A stretch of DNA of 51,401 nt, taken from the NCBI GenBank assembly GCA_036651815.1, contig JAVVXB010000023.1:1-51401 (forward strand), written 5' to 3'. The DNA comes from JAVVXB01 sp036651815 (GTDB taxonomy: Bacteria; Bacillota; Clostridia; Christensenellales; CAG-138). The notes under the pieces were generated by a model, which worked only from the letters and a program-made list of their open reading frames with translations, did no database searches and had not been told where the DNA came from. The position numbers were made by a program, and so were the translations under genes. Of this stretch, positions 39,952 to 48,666 are shown piece by piece; the stretch's first letter is position 1, and each line of letters opens with the position of its first letter.

Positions 39952-41175
39952 ATGTGCGACACAATCGGATTCATTTCCGCAGATAAAGCCATTTTCGGCA
40001 AAAACAGCGACAGGAGTCCCAATGAACCGCAGGTATTGGAGTTGCATCCGCCACGTGCCGCAAGCAGCGGTGCGAAGCTGCATGTTACCTATATGGATAT
40101 CTTTGAAGCAAGCCGAGACGTGCACGCAACACTGCTGTCCCGCCCTGCTTGGATGTGGGGTGCTGAAATTGGTGTGAACGACATTGGCGTATGCATCGGC
40201 AATGAGGCAGTGTTTACAAAGGGCGCCTATGGTAAGACTGGGCTGACAGGCATGGATTTGGTACGGCTTGGTTTGGAGCGTGGCGACAGCGCCATGGGTG
40301 CCATGGAGACCATCATCGCCTTGTTGGAAACATATGGGCAGGGTGGCAACTGTGGATTTGACCATGAATTCTACTATGATAATTCATTTCTCATCATGGA
40401 CCAGTCAAATTTGTTTATTTTGGAAACGGCGGGCAAGAAATGGGTCTATCGAAAATGTAACCGTTGCAGTATCAGCAACCGTGTTTCCATCGGCAAAGAC
40501 GGTGCGAAGTACAGTGATGATATTGCTTGCGATTTTGCAAAGCAACATCTGGAGCCATTATACTCTACATTTTCCGGTTCCAAGATACGACGCACACAGA
40601 CCCAATGCGGCCTTGCTGACGCACGGACGGTAACAAATATCATGACCATCTTGCGTACCCATGCGCCCCATGTGAAAAATCCTTTTGCGAAAGGCAGCGT
40701 CAGCAGCACCTGCATGCACGCCGGTGGCATCATTGGCGATCATACCACCTCCAGCATGATTGTAGAAATCGGTGGTAGTGCGCCTGTGCTATGGGTAACG
40801 GGAGGTTCAGCACCGTGCATCTCGCTATTTAAGCCGTATCTCTTTGGCAATGCGCCAACCGCCCCGATCTTTGCACCAAATGACCCTGCAGCGCAGGAAT
40901 ACTGGCTGTCCCATGAACGATTCGCACGAAGCATCCTGGGCAGGGAGCTACCAAAGGAATACTATGCTGAGCGTGATGGTCTGGAAGCCAATTGGCTTGC
41001 GACCGTACAGGAAGCCGATACGGCCGGGCTGTTGGCACTTTCCATTCGGGCTTGTGCAGAAGAAGCAGCTTTCTACGAAAAATGGGCAAAGCAGCTGCCA
41101 AAGGGTATATGCGGCTCGCGGCGGTTCTTTCAATATTGGAATAAAAAGAGTGCAGTGCTTGGAGCCGTGAAATAA
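39952..41175 (+). CDS. C69/secernin-type N-terminal nucleophile hydrolase
   Basis: A 407-residue Ntn-fold hydrolase. Cys2 directly after the start (MCDTIGFIS) is the expected nucleophile, exposed after Met removal. FGKNSDRSPNEPQ and GVCIGNEAVFTK match peptidase C69 dipeptidases and secernins. It lacks a signal peptide and should act in the cytoplasm on small peptides or other amides. AAAAGGAG lies 8 nt before ATG 39952; that start is also required to put Cys at position 2. The flavoprotein gene follows after 52 nt and may share the transcript. Confidence 0.88.
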   Translation: MCDTIGFISADKAIFGKNSDRSPNEPQVLELHPPRAASSGAKLHVTYMDIFEASRDVHATLLSRPAWMWGAEIGVNDIGVCIGNEAVFTKGAYGKTGLTGMDLVRLGLERGDSAMGAMETIIALLETYGQGGNCGFDHEFYYDNSFLIMDQSNLFILETAGKKWVYRKCNRCSISNRVSIGKDGAKYSDDIACDFAKQHLEPLYSTFSGSKIRRTQTQCGLADARTVTNIMTILRTHAPHVKNPFAKGSVSSTCMHAGGIIGDHTTSSMIVEIGGSAPVLWVTGGSAPCISLFKPYLFGNAPTAPIFAPNDPAAQEYWLSHERFARSILGRELPKEYYAERDGLEANWLATVQEADTAGLLALSIRACAEEAAFYEKWAKQLPKGICGSRRFFQYWNKKSAVLGAVK

Positions 41176-41227
41176 ACAACGTTGTACAATTCGTAAAAAA
41201 TGAAAATATGGTACGTAGGAGAACACG

Positions 41228-41761
41228 ATGAAAATCACAGTGATTACTGGAAGCCCACATAAAAAAGGCACTTCGGCATTGTTGGCAGATGCGTTTATCG
41301 GCGGCGCAAAAGAGGCCGGCCATGATGTATTCCGTTTTGATGCGGCGTTTGAAAAACTTGCTCCGTGTCTTGCCTGTGATAAGTGCAGCGGCGGTCAGGA
41401 TTGCGTACAAAAGGATGGCATGGAGAAGCTGAATCCAGAGCTGCTCACCTCCGATCTGGTTGCATTCGTGACCCCACTTTATTATTATTCCCTGTCGGCA
41501 CAGTTGAAGGCTGTGATCGACCGTTTTTACGCGCAGAATGATCGTTTGCTTGGTGGCGGTAAAAAAGCAGTCCTGATCGCCACGGCAAATGACAGCGCTG
41601 CTGATACGTTTGATGCACTACATGCGCATTACCGCCAGATCATTCATTATTTGCAGTGGTCAGATGCCGGTACGCTGTTTGCCTACGGCTGCGGTACGCG
41701 CAAGGAGATTGAGGCTACCCAATATCCTGCGCAAGCATTTGCGTTCGGAAAGCAGTTATAA
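41228..41761 (+). CDS. Flavodoxin-fold NAD(P)H oxidoreductase, iron-sulfur-flavoprotein-like
   Basis: A 177-residue protein of the FMN-dependent reductase/flavodoxin family. ITGSPHKKGTSALLA (6-20) binds FMN phosphate, and TPLYYYSLSAQLKAVIDRF is the family segment around the flavin. Cys47, 50, 53 and 59 give a compact C-x2-C-x2-C-x5-C pattern, as in archaeal iron-sulfur flavoprotein Isf, so it may hold a [4Fe-4S] cluster beside FMN. Electron partners are unknown. ACGTAGGAG precedes ATG. A 38-nt gap separates it from the next gene. Confidence 0.85.
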   Translation: MKITVITGSPHKKGTSALLADAFIGGAKEAGHDVFRFDAAFEKLAPCLACDKCSGGQDCVQKDGMEKLNPELLTSDLVAFVTPLYYYSLSAQLKAVIDRFYAQNDRLLGGGKKAVLIATANDSAADTFDALHAHYRQIIHYLQWSDAGTLFAYGCGTRKEIEATQYPAQAFAFGKQL

Positions 41762-41799
41762 CATCCAAGCCAATGGATCGGAAAGATGAGGATAGAATT

Positions 41800-42252
41800 A
41801 TGAAATTAGCTGAAGCGCTCTTGCAGCGCGCCGATTTGCAAAAGCGGCTCATGCAACTCAGAAGCCGCCTGATTTTGAATGCCAAGGTTCAAGAGGGTGA
41901 GAAACCTGCCGAACCACCCGTGCTGCTGCTCAAGGAACTAGCCGAGATGACTGCACAGCTGGAAACGCTGATTACAAAAATCAACCTGACCAATGCCATT
42001 GCACTGGACGATGGTTCGAGCATGACCGCTTTGCTTGCGCGGCGTGATTGTCTGCGCATGAAAGCGGAGTCAATGCGTGATTTTCTGGATGCCGCCAGCG
42101 AAACTGTGATGCGTAGCACCAAAACAGAAGTCATTGTGAGAAGCACGGTCGAAGTGCCCGAACTGCGGAGGCAGACGGATGCGCTTTCCAAAGAATTGCG
42201 AGATCTTGATCTACGAATTCAGGCGCTCAATTGGACAACGGAACTAATCTGA
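41800..42252 (+). CDS. DIP1984-family protein
   Basis: A 150-residue, largely helical, cytoplasmic protein with a coiled-coil pattern. MKLAEALLQRADLQKRLMQLRSRL at the start and ARRDCLRMKAESMRDFLDAA in the middle are typical of the DIP1984 (septicolysin-like) family of small stand-alone proteins, whose function is unsettled. ATG 41800 with GAGGA about 9 nt upstream is preferred over 41773. It closes the C69-flavoprotein-DIP1984 run; the sequence after it is decayed. Confidence 0.8.
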   Translation: MKLAEALLQRADLQKRLMQLRSRLILNAKVQEGEKPAEPPVLLLKELAEMTAQLETLITKINLTNAIALDDGSSMTALLARRDCLRMKAESMRDFLDAASETVMRSTKTEVIVRSTVEVPELRRQTDALSKELRDLDLRIQALNWTTELI

Positions 42253-43457
42253 TTGTTTGGTGTAGCTGATACTGATGAGACTCCTTTCTGTAATTAAAGC
42301 GGCGTGAAACTCTTCTTCAGACGGAGCCGGAAAATACAAACGCAGCAATGCTGCGATGAAATTTTCTGACTTTGCCAAAGGAAGAATCCCCCGCATGATT
42401 GCATTCGGATTTTGAATTGGTGTCAAACGGGTGGACGCTCTCGGCGGCAGAGTGGAGCCGCAAATTGAATGGCATGTGTAGGAGCGCGCATGGGGTTCGA
42501 ATCCCCTTTTACAAATATGCTCAGCATACAGTACATGCGCATATTCACATTTTATGTTTACTACCATAGCGTCGACGTTTTTGCGAGGGTGGGTTTGGGG
42601 AAACAAACAATCGTGCTATAGGAAGCCAAGGGGATTAGAAATTACTTTATTCAGATTTGTAAGGGAACAGGGCAATGTCATCTGCCGTCACGCTACCTTC
42701 ACTACTGCTACAAGCCAGGGTTTCGCAGCTAAAGCCGGAACCCTTGTCCTTAATTCATCTCGATGTCGAACCGGTGCGGATTCGACTTATGAAATGTTTC
42801 CGCGTCCAACCTGAACAAGATACCATCCGTGTTCTGGACAATTTTGGAATTATCCAGCAACGCACTGCGTTCTGATTTCAAACGGTGTGATGATTCAAGT
42901 TGAAATCATCTGCGAGAACCGCGGACTGCAAGCGATTACTTCAATACAGATGGGTCATATTGGTGGTGCGGGGTGTAAGCGGCACACGCCTAATTCGCAT
43001 TGCGGCGCACAGTTATTTGTGAAAAACAGGTCGGCATAAACCTCATTTTGTTTGATGCCTCCATTTTGCTTTCCGCAGGAGCAATCGTTATTCTGGTGCC
43101 GGCTGTAACAAACGAAACAAATTTAGCTTTGTTATACATTTCTTTTTGCTTGCGCTAGGTGTTGACCTTGATGTTGAGCTCTGGAAGACGGGCGTTTAAT
43201 ATGCCTGAGACTGTTTGGTATTCATTGTCATCCGTAGCGGGCTGTACATGCTCATCCGCTACGTAATGATATCTTGGTGCTCGTTTGATTACGGATTCTT
43301 CTTGGAAAAATGGTTGGGACCATCCGCGAAATGCCGGGGGTACATCATTCACTTCATCAATAGGTAATTACAGCGTTTCCTGTTTTGTTACTTTATGCTG
43401 CATTGATAAACTGACGGATATTACGCAACAGCTGTTTTATCTGAAAATCATATTCAT
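42253..43457. other. Long decayed stretch with possible gene remnants
   Basis: About 1.2 kb without a convincing intact gene. A 15-nt tRNA-T-arm-like palindrome GGGGTTCGAATCCCC is at 42492-42506, with no tRNA body around it. A forward frame near 43015-43158 reads VGINLILFDASILLSAG, then AIVILVPAVTNETNLALL, like a membrane transporter (MFS type) fragment, preceded in another frame by RGVSGTRLIR. Short open frames on both strands are interrupted and unlike known proteins. This looks like a graveyard of one or more lost genes. Confidence 0.4.
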
Positions 43458-43484
43458 GGAGCAGCCCAATATATTTGGGTTGCT
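43458..43484 (+). promoter_or_regulatory. Stable hairpin ahead of a hypothetical membrane gene
   Basis: GAGCAGCCCAA pairs with TTGGGTTGCTC (11 bp, one G-T) around a short AT loop. No T tract follows; ATG 43490 begins 5 nt later. Confidence 0.5.
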
Positions 43485-43489
43485 CAGGC

Positions 43490-43894
43490 ATGAAGACGAT
43501 ATCTACACCTATGGAATATGCATCCATACTAATCGCAGGAGCGAGCTGCATAACACTAGTAATTGTTAAATATTACTTTCGTATGCATCTCAACACGGAG
43601 CTGTTGATTGCGAGTTCGGCAATCCCTGTTCTGAGCATTCCGTATACATTGTCGCACATGCATCGCTATTTCTATATGGCGGATGTTCTCGCGGTGCAGT
43701 ACGCTTTTAGGTTAAAAAAACATGGGTATGTTCACGTTGTGGTCGGCGTGACATCGCTGCTGCGCTACATGCCCTGCTTCATTGGTCGGGCATACATCAT
43801 GCCCATCGGGCTTCCGCTATTCAGTGCTGCGATGCTAGCCGTCATTGGCTTCGTTCTCCATGAAACAATTTTAATAGTAATCAATGGACAATAG
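43490..43894 (+). CDS. Hypothetical small membrane protein, not recognised
   Basis: A 134-residue open frame with three or four hydrophobic segments (SILIAGASCITLVIVKYYF, LLIASSAIPVLSIPYTL, MPIGLPLFSAAMLAVIGFVL). No family is recognised and no good ribosome binding site is seen before ATG 43490 or ATG 43511. It lies next to decayed sequence, so it may be a real orphan or a remnant. Confidence 0.35.
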   Translation: MKTISTPMEYASILIAGASCITLVIVKYYFRMHLNTELLIASSAIPVLSIPYTLSHMHRYFYMADVLAVQYAFRLKKHGYVHVVVGVTSLLRYMPCFIGRAYIMPIGLPLFSAAMLAVIGFVLHETILIVINGQ

Positions 43895-43958
43895 TAACCG
43901 ATTTCGACTCATTTATAGAACTCCTATATGCAATTATAAAACTTGATCATAAAACTGC

Positions 43959-43987
43959 TTGACAACCCATAAGATTTGTCGTACTAT
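43959..43987 (+). promoter_or_regulatory. Promoter of Re-citrate synthase gene
   Basis: Perfect TTGACA (43959-43964), 17-nt spacer, TACTAT (43982-43987). Confidence 0.75.
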
Positions 43988-44002
43988 ACAGAAAACAAAT
44001 TG

Positions 44003-44026
44003 TATACATGCATGCATGCATGTATA
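44003..44026. promoter_or_regulatory. 24-bp perfect palindrome in the leader of Re-citrate synthase
   Basis: A perfect 24-bp palindrome with core (GCAT)3 flanked by TATACAT and ATGTATA arms. It lies about 9 nt after the expected transcript start and 4 nt before the GAGGGGGG ribosome binding site: suited to be an operator or an RNA hairpin affecting translation. Confidence 0.65.
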
Positions 44027-44044
44027 TCTCGAGGGGGGTACACC

Positions 44045-45415
44045 GTGAATAATATCGTATTTGATGATCATTCCAACCTACTACGCGAAAACTGTTATGA
44101 GTATTCGGTGCAGGATGTACCGGAAGCGAATTTGTTTCCGGAGATGTTTTCCTTTGATCAGATTCCAAAGGTGGCGTTCAACCAACGACTTGTACCGATG
44201 CGCATGCCTCGAGAAATATGGATTACGGATACGACCTTCCGTGATGGTCAACAGTCACGGGCGCCGTTTACAAGCGCACAGATTCTCAAGCTGTTTGATT
44301 TGATGCATGATTTAGGCGGCCCACATGGTCTGATCAGGCAGAGCGAATTTTTTGTCTATAGTGAACAGGACCGCCAAGCGCTGGAAATGTGTCGCACCCG
44401 TGGTTATCGGTTTCCGGAGATTACCACTTGGATTCGAGCAACCGAAAATGACTTTGACTTGGTCAAGGAGCTTGGTATCCATGAAACGGGGATTTTGGTA
44501 TCCTGTTCGGATTTCCACATCTTCAATAAGATGCATATGACCCGTTCCGCTGCGATGGAGCAATACCTCAAGATCGTGAAGATGGCGCTGGAGCGTGGCA
44601 TTCAGCCCCGTTGCCATTTCGAGGATATTACACGGGCTGATTATTATGGCTTTGTGGTGCCCTTTGCTTCTGCATTGACCAAGCTCAGCGCGGAATCCGG
44701 TGTTCCCATCAAGATTCGTTGCTGCGATACGATGGGGCTTGGGGTATCATATCCTGGTGCCTCTCTGCCGCGGAGTGTGCAGGGGATCATCTATGGCTTA
44801 CGCCATTATGCCCATGTACCTAGCTCCCTGATCGAGTGGCATGGCCATAACGATTTCTACAAAGTTGTCACCAATGCTGCAACCGCTTGGCTCTACGGTG
44901 CCAGTTCGGTGAACTGCTCCCTGCTGGGAATTGGTGAGCGAACGGGGAACTGCCCGCTTGAGGCAATGGTTATGGAATACTGTTCGCTGCGTGGGCGTAT
45001 GGATGGCATGAATCTGCCGGTGTTGACGGAGATTGCCAATTATTTTGAAAAAGAGATCGGCTATCGCATTCCACCCCAGACGCCGTTTATGGGTGCTTCC
45101 TTTAATACGACCCGTGCGGGCATTCATGCCGATGGGTTGCTTAAGGATGAGCGGATCTATAGCATCTTTGATGCCAAGACGATTCTCAATCGTCCCGCCG
45201 AGGTGATGGTGGATGCGCACAGCGGTCTTGCGGGGATCGCTTTCTGGATGAACTCCCACATGGGCTTGCAGATGGATAAAAAAGATGCAGTTGTCAAGCA
45301 GCTTAAGGAAGCCGTTGATGAACTATATGCGGCGGGGCGCACTACGGCCATGAGCAACGATGAACTGATGAAGCTCGCAAACGTGGCGCTCGGTAGCGCG
45401 GAAAAGAATGTCTAA
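44045..45415 (+). CDS. Re-type citrate synthase (homocitrate/isopropylmalate-synthase-like)
   Basis: A 456-residue TIM-barrel protein of the HMGL-like/pyruvate-carboxyltransferase family. WITDTTFRDGQQSRAPFT carries the metal-binding Asp; IRQSEFFVYSEQDRQAL, RCHFEDITRADYYGF, WHGHNDFYKVVTNA (His-x-His metal ligands) and SSVNCSLLGIGERTGNCPLEA follow, as in Clostridium kluyveri Re-citrate synthase and relatives often labelled 2-isopropylmalate synthase. It would condense acetyl-CoA with oxaloacetate. GTG 44045 is chosen: GAGGGGGG is 6 nt upstream; the open frame extends further but through the palindrome. Aconitase and icd are 10 kb away in another operon. Confidence 0.85.
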   Translation: MNNIVFDDHSNLLRENCYEYSVQDVPEANLFPEMFSFDQIPKVAFNQRLVPMRMPREIWITDTTFRDGQQSRAPFTSAQILKLFDLMHDLGGPHGLIRQSEFFVYSEQDRQALEMCRTRGYRFPEITTWIRATENDFDLVKELGIHETGILVSCSDFHIFNKMHMTRSAAMEQYLKIVKMALERGIQPRCHFEDITRADYYGFVVPFASALTKLSAESGVPIKIRCCDTMGLGVSYPGASLPRSVQGIIYGLRHYAHVPSSLIEWHGHNDFYKVVTNAATAWLYGASSVNCSLLGIGERTGNCPLEAMVMEYCSLRGRMDGMNLPVLTEIANYFEKEIGYRIPPQTPFMGASFNTTRAGIHADGLLKDERIYSIFDAKTILNRPAEVMVDAHSGLAGIAFWMNSHMGLQMDKKDAVVKQLKEAVDELYAAGRTTAMSNDELMKLANVALGSAEKNV

Positions 45416-45486
45416 ATAGGAAGTTATTTGCAATTTTCAGACGTTTTTCCGTTTTTTGCGAAGGAAAAGTATGATATAATGCCGAT

Positions 45487-47220
45487 ATGGGCATCAGGAT
45501 GGAACAATCTAAAAAAACAAGCGGAACGGTGCTGTGCGTAGCCGTTCTGCTTTTGTTGTTTATTATGTTGTGTGTGCGCGCGCCGTACGGATTCGACTTG
45601 ACGGATGAACCGTATTACAGCGTTTTGCCATACCGGTTAGTGCTGGGTGACCGCATCCTTGTGGATATGTGGGAGGTGCATCAGCTATCCGGCCTTGTTG
45701 TGCTACCGTTTCTTCGCGGATTTTTGCTGATAACCGGCGGAGATATGACAGGCGTCATGCTGTATTTTCGTTATGTGCTGATTGTGGTACAGATGCTTGT
45801 TGCACTATATGCTTATTTTGTACTACGCCGCAAAAGCGGTCAGATCGCAGCACTGTTGGTTGCCGGGTTTACGCTGATGCACGCACACTACGGACTCAAT
45901 GGGTTTTCATATAACATGCTTGGCCCGTTGCTGGTTCTGCTGACCGCACTGACCTGCTTTGATGCGCTTGATGGTACCCGCATGCCGCTAAAAATGGTGT
46001 TGTCCGGCGCGTGTTATGCGCTTAGCGTACTGGTGTATCCATATTTTATCATCAGCTTACCGGTATGGATTGTATTTTGGCCAGTGCTGCTGAAAAAACA
46101 CAGGGCGGAACGTGGATTTATGCGTATGCTGTGCTGGTGGTTTGCGGGATTGGCTGCAGTAACGGCGCTGTTTCTCACCTATGTCCTTGTAAAATCCTCA
46201 GGTGCGGATCTACTTGCTAATCTCAGGGGGATTATCAGCGATCCAGATCATGAGCGCGTGAATGCGCTGCGGGTACTGGGGAGCTATGCCAATGCAACCC
46301 GTGTGCTGTTCGGTCCAGTGTTTCTGGGGGCGGTGGCGCTGCTGGTGTGGGGCGTAATAACCTGCTTTGTCAAGAATATGGAGCGGCAAAGACTGTTTCG
46401 GCGTATGGGCTTTCTGGGTGCGGCCGCGCTGCTTGCCGCGGCGGTTGTATGGCTTATTACCTATGATTATCCGGATTTTCATAAGATAAATTTGACGGCG
46501 ATGACAATCGCGCTCGTTGCGCCGGGACTCTATTTTTTGACAGGACGTAAGGGTAACCGGGCAATATTGCTGTTTTTCCTTGGCTGTGCGCTGTCAATTG
46601 CTGTGCAGCTTGGTTCAAACACACGCATCCGTGCCTCTTCCGGCGCACTGCTGCCCGCATCGCTAGGCGCTGCGCTATATCTATTTGACGGCGCGCGCAT
46701 GTTGCAGATGAACGATAAACAGAGCCGTGTGTTCCGCGCACTTGCGACGGTTGCCTGCGCCGCGTTGCTGATGATAACGGCAGGGCTACGGCTGACGAGC
46801 GTATATCGCGACGAACCCTTGCCATTCTTGAATAAAACCATTTCCACCGGGCCAGCCAAGGGAATTATAACAACGGAAAAACGGGCTGGCCAGTACGAAA
46901 TTCTGCGCACGGAAATCATGGAGAACGCGCCAGAGAGCGGCCATATTTTGATTACCAGACTCATGCCTATCGGGTATCTTTTTACCGGATTAAGCCCCGC
47001 GACTCCGTCAACGTTTGGTATGACCATGGACTCACAATGGCTGAGCATGTATCTCGCGCAACATCCGGAACGGACGCCGGACTATATCTTTGCCGTTGGC
47101 ACGGATTATGGGGTAAGCAACGAACTTGCGCTGGAGGGGGTCGCGCAGTATAAGAATGATCCAGCCTATGAAACAAGATCAATTTTGGGTGGAACGGTGC
47201 TGATTCGCACGGCAGATTGA
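45487..47220 (+). CDS. GT-C-like polytopic glycosyltransferase candidate
   Basis: A 577-residue membrane protein with about eleven helices. FDLTDEPYYSVLPYRLVLGDR after the first helix carries the acidic DE motif of GT-C enzymes such as ArnT and PMT; the C-terminal 120 residues form an exterior domain. Such enzymes move sugars from polyprenol phosphates to acceptors outside the membrane. Acceptor and donor are unknown. TATAAT at 45475-45480 is only 6 nt before ATG 45487, implying a leaderless mRNA; ATG 45499 preceded by CAGG is the alternative start. Confidence 0.7.
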   Translation: MGIRMEQSKKTSGTVLCVAVLLLLFIMLCVRAPYGFDLTDEPYYSVLPYRLVLGDRILVDMWEVHQLSGLVVLPFLRGFLLITGGDMTGVMLYFRYVLIVVQMLVALYAYFVLRRKSGQIAALLVAGFTLMHAHYGLNGFSYNMLGPLLVLLTALTCFDALDGTRMPLKMVLSGACYALSVLVYPYFIISLPVWIVFWPVLLKKHRAERGFMRMLCWWFAGLAAVTALFLTYVLVKSSGADLLANLRGIISDPDHERVNALRVLGSYANATRVLFGPVFLGAVALLVWGVITCFVKNMERQRLFRRMGFLGAAALLAAAVVWLITYDYPDFHKINLTAMTIALVAPGLYFLTGRKGNRAILLFFLGCALSIAVQLGSNTRIRASSGALLPASLGAALYLFDGARMLQMNDKQSRVFRALATVACAALLMITAGLRLTSVYRDEPLPFLNKTISTGPAKGIITTEKRAGQYEILRTEIMENAPESGHILITRLMPIGYLFTGLSPATPSTFGMTMDSQWLSMYLAQHPERTPDYIFAVGTDYGVSNELALEGVAQYKNDPAYETRSILGGTVLIRTAD

Positions 47221-47266
47221 CAGATGATTTGTCAAATCCTATACTGAACATAGACCATTCCGTCTT

Positions 47267-47405
47267 GGGCGTGTTTCCAGATTCTACCAAATCGTGTTTT
47301 CGGTATCATTTTGCCATTTTCGCGCTTCTTATGCAAGATTAACCGTCAGTAAACTTGCTCAACCTTCGCATGAACTGACAAAAAACGCTCGAAAACGGAA
47401 ATTTC
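47267..47405 (+). repeat. Diverged intergenic repeat, copy B
   Basis: GGGCGTGTTT...CGTGTTTTCGG...TTTTGCCATTTT...CAGTAAACTTGC...CGCATGAACTGACAAAAAA runs parallel to copy A at 7693-7848. The rest of the 362-nt gap to 47583 has no gene; a TATACT at about 47500 may belong to the DUF937 promoter. Confidence 0.5.
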
Positions 47406-47582
47406 TCTTTAAGAAATAGATTTTACTGGATAATGTGATGGGCATAAAAGGCGGTTGATTCGGTTCCACGAGAGACACCGTCGGTTCTCTTTATACTGCA
47501 AGCAATGTTCAGCATGGGAAGCAGTACAGACTGCTTTCACAATCTACAATCCACATGAAATTAAACAGATGGAGGAACACCA

Positions 47583-48575
47583 ATGGAATTTTCCGATGAA
47601 TTGGTCGGCCGGTTACTGAGCAGTGACGCGTTAAAAACACTAGCTAAGACTTCAGGTGCTAAGAAGAACGACGTGCAGGAGGTGCTATCCGTTGGATTGC
47701 CCGTTTTACTCCATGGCATGCAGCAAAATGCCGGCACGGAGGATGGCGAGACGGCGCTGAATCGGGCTGTGAACGATCATGCAGAGGACGATACTTCCGA
47801 TGTAACCACATTCCTCAAAAATGTCGATACGGACGATGGTGCAAAGATCTTACAGCACGTGCTTGGCAGCGACAGCACGAAGGTGCAGAAAGCAATCGCT
47901 CAAAAAACGGGGGTAGCACCGGCACAGACGGGGCAAATTCTAGCTGCAGCCGCGCCGTTGATCCTTTCTCTACTTGGTCAGCAGCATCAGGCTTCAGGCG
48001 GCGGCGTCGGTGGGCTTCTTGGATCACTGCTCGGTGGTGGGGAGAATGGTTCTTTGGGCGGTGTATTGGGTTCGCTGCTCGGCAGTGGCGGATCAGGCGG
48101 GGTTCTAAGCTCGCTGCTTGGCGGTGGCGGGTCTTCCTCGGGCGGCGTATTGGGTTCGTTGCTTGGCGGCGGGGGCAATGGCTCGGGCGGCGTATTGGGC
48201 AACCTGCTGGGGGGTGGCGGCAGTTCCGGTGGCATTGGCGGGCAACTGCTTGGCGCACTGCTGGGAGGAGAAGACGAGGATAGCAGCGGCAACCAAGGCG
48301 AAAGCTTGGGTAGCGAGTTGCTTGGTAATCTGCTTGGCGGTTCGGACAGCGGCGGAATTGGCGGAGAGCTGCTTGGCGCACTGATGGGAGACGATGCAAA
48401 GAAGCCGTCTTCTACGGCAAAGAAAAAGAAAAAGGCGGGTAGCGCTTCCACCACGGGAAAAAAGAAGAAGAGCGGAGCATCGTCTACGGCAAAGAAAAAG
48501 TCAACCGGCAGCAAGAAACAGCAGCAGGATTTAGCGGGTGATTTGCTTGGCGCACTGGGTAAATTTCTGAAATAA
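47583..48575 (+). CDS. DUF937 protein with glycine-rich repeats and lysine-rich tail
   Basis: In this 330-residue protein, residues 1-130 are a helical DUF937 domain (ending AQTGQILAAAAPLILSLLG). Residues about 137-275 are about eight imperfect repeats of the type GGVLGSLLGGGGSS, a Gly-rich, Leu-spiked low-complexity segment. Residues 277-325 are a Lys/Ser/Ala tail with four lysine clusters (KKKKK, KKKK, KKK), like bacterial histone-H1-like tails. No signal peptide is seen. A role in binding polyanions (DNA, RNA or teichoic acids) or in forming assemblies is inferred. GATGGAGG precedes ATG. An IS30-type gene ends 92 nt downstream. Confidence 0.75.
   Translation: MEFSDELVGRLLSSDALKTLAKTSGAKKNDVQEVLSVGLPVLLHGMQQNAGTEDGETALNRAVNDHAEDDTSDVTTFLKNVDTDDGAKILQHVLGSDSTKVQKAIAQKTGVAPAQTGQILAAAAPLILSLLGQQHQASGGGVGGLLGSLLGGGENGSLGGVLGSLLGSGGSGGVLSSLLGGGGSSSGGVLGSLLGGGGNGSGGVLGNLLGGGGSSGGIGGQLLGALLGGEDEDSSGNQGESLGSELLGNLLGGSDSGGIGGELLGALMGDDAKKPSSTAKKKKKAGSASTTGKKKKSGASSTAKKKSTGSKKQQQDLAGDLLGALGKFLK
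48000..48380 (+). repeat. In-gene tandem repeats encoding Gly/Leu units
   Basis: Imperfect units of about 40-60 bp, such as GGCGGCGTATTGGGTTCG and TTGCTTGGCGGCGG, recur within the DUF937 gene. The period varies, so the copy number may change by slippage. Confidence 0.7.
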
Positions 48576-48666
48576 GTACCGTATTCGAGCGAATGAAACA
48601 ATCTTATGCAATCATTCTGAGAAAAATGTCAAGTATAATTGCGATAAATGATTAAAAAAAATTTTA

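Noticed and set aside
42492..42506. tRNA gene near 42450-42510
   Set aside because: Only a T-arm-like palindrome is present; no acceptor, D or anticodon arm can be paired around it.
42554..42875. Two forward frames of 66-86 codons in the decayed region
   Set aside because: No family resemblance, no ribosome binding sites, overlapping in different frames.
48000..48380. CRISPR-like array
   Set aside because: The repeats encode protein in frame, vary in length and have no unique spacers between identical repeats.
47815..48601. Long Pro/Arg-rich frames antisense to the DUF937 gene
   Set aside because: They are mirror images of the GC-rich glycine repeats, with low-complexity composition only.
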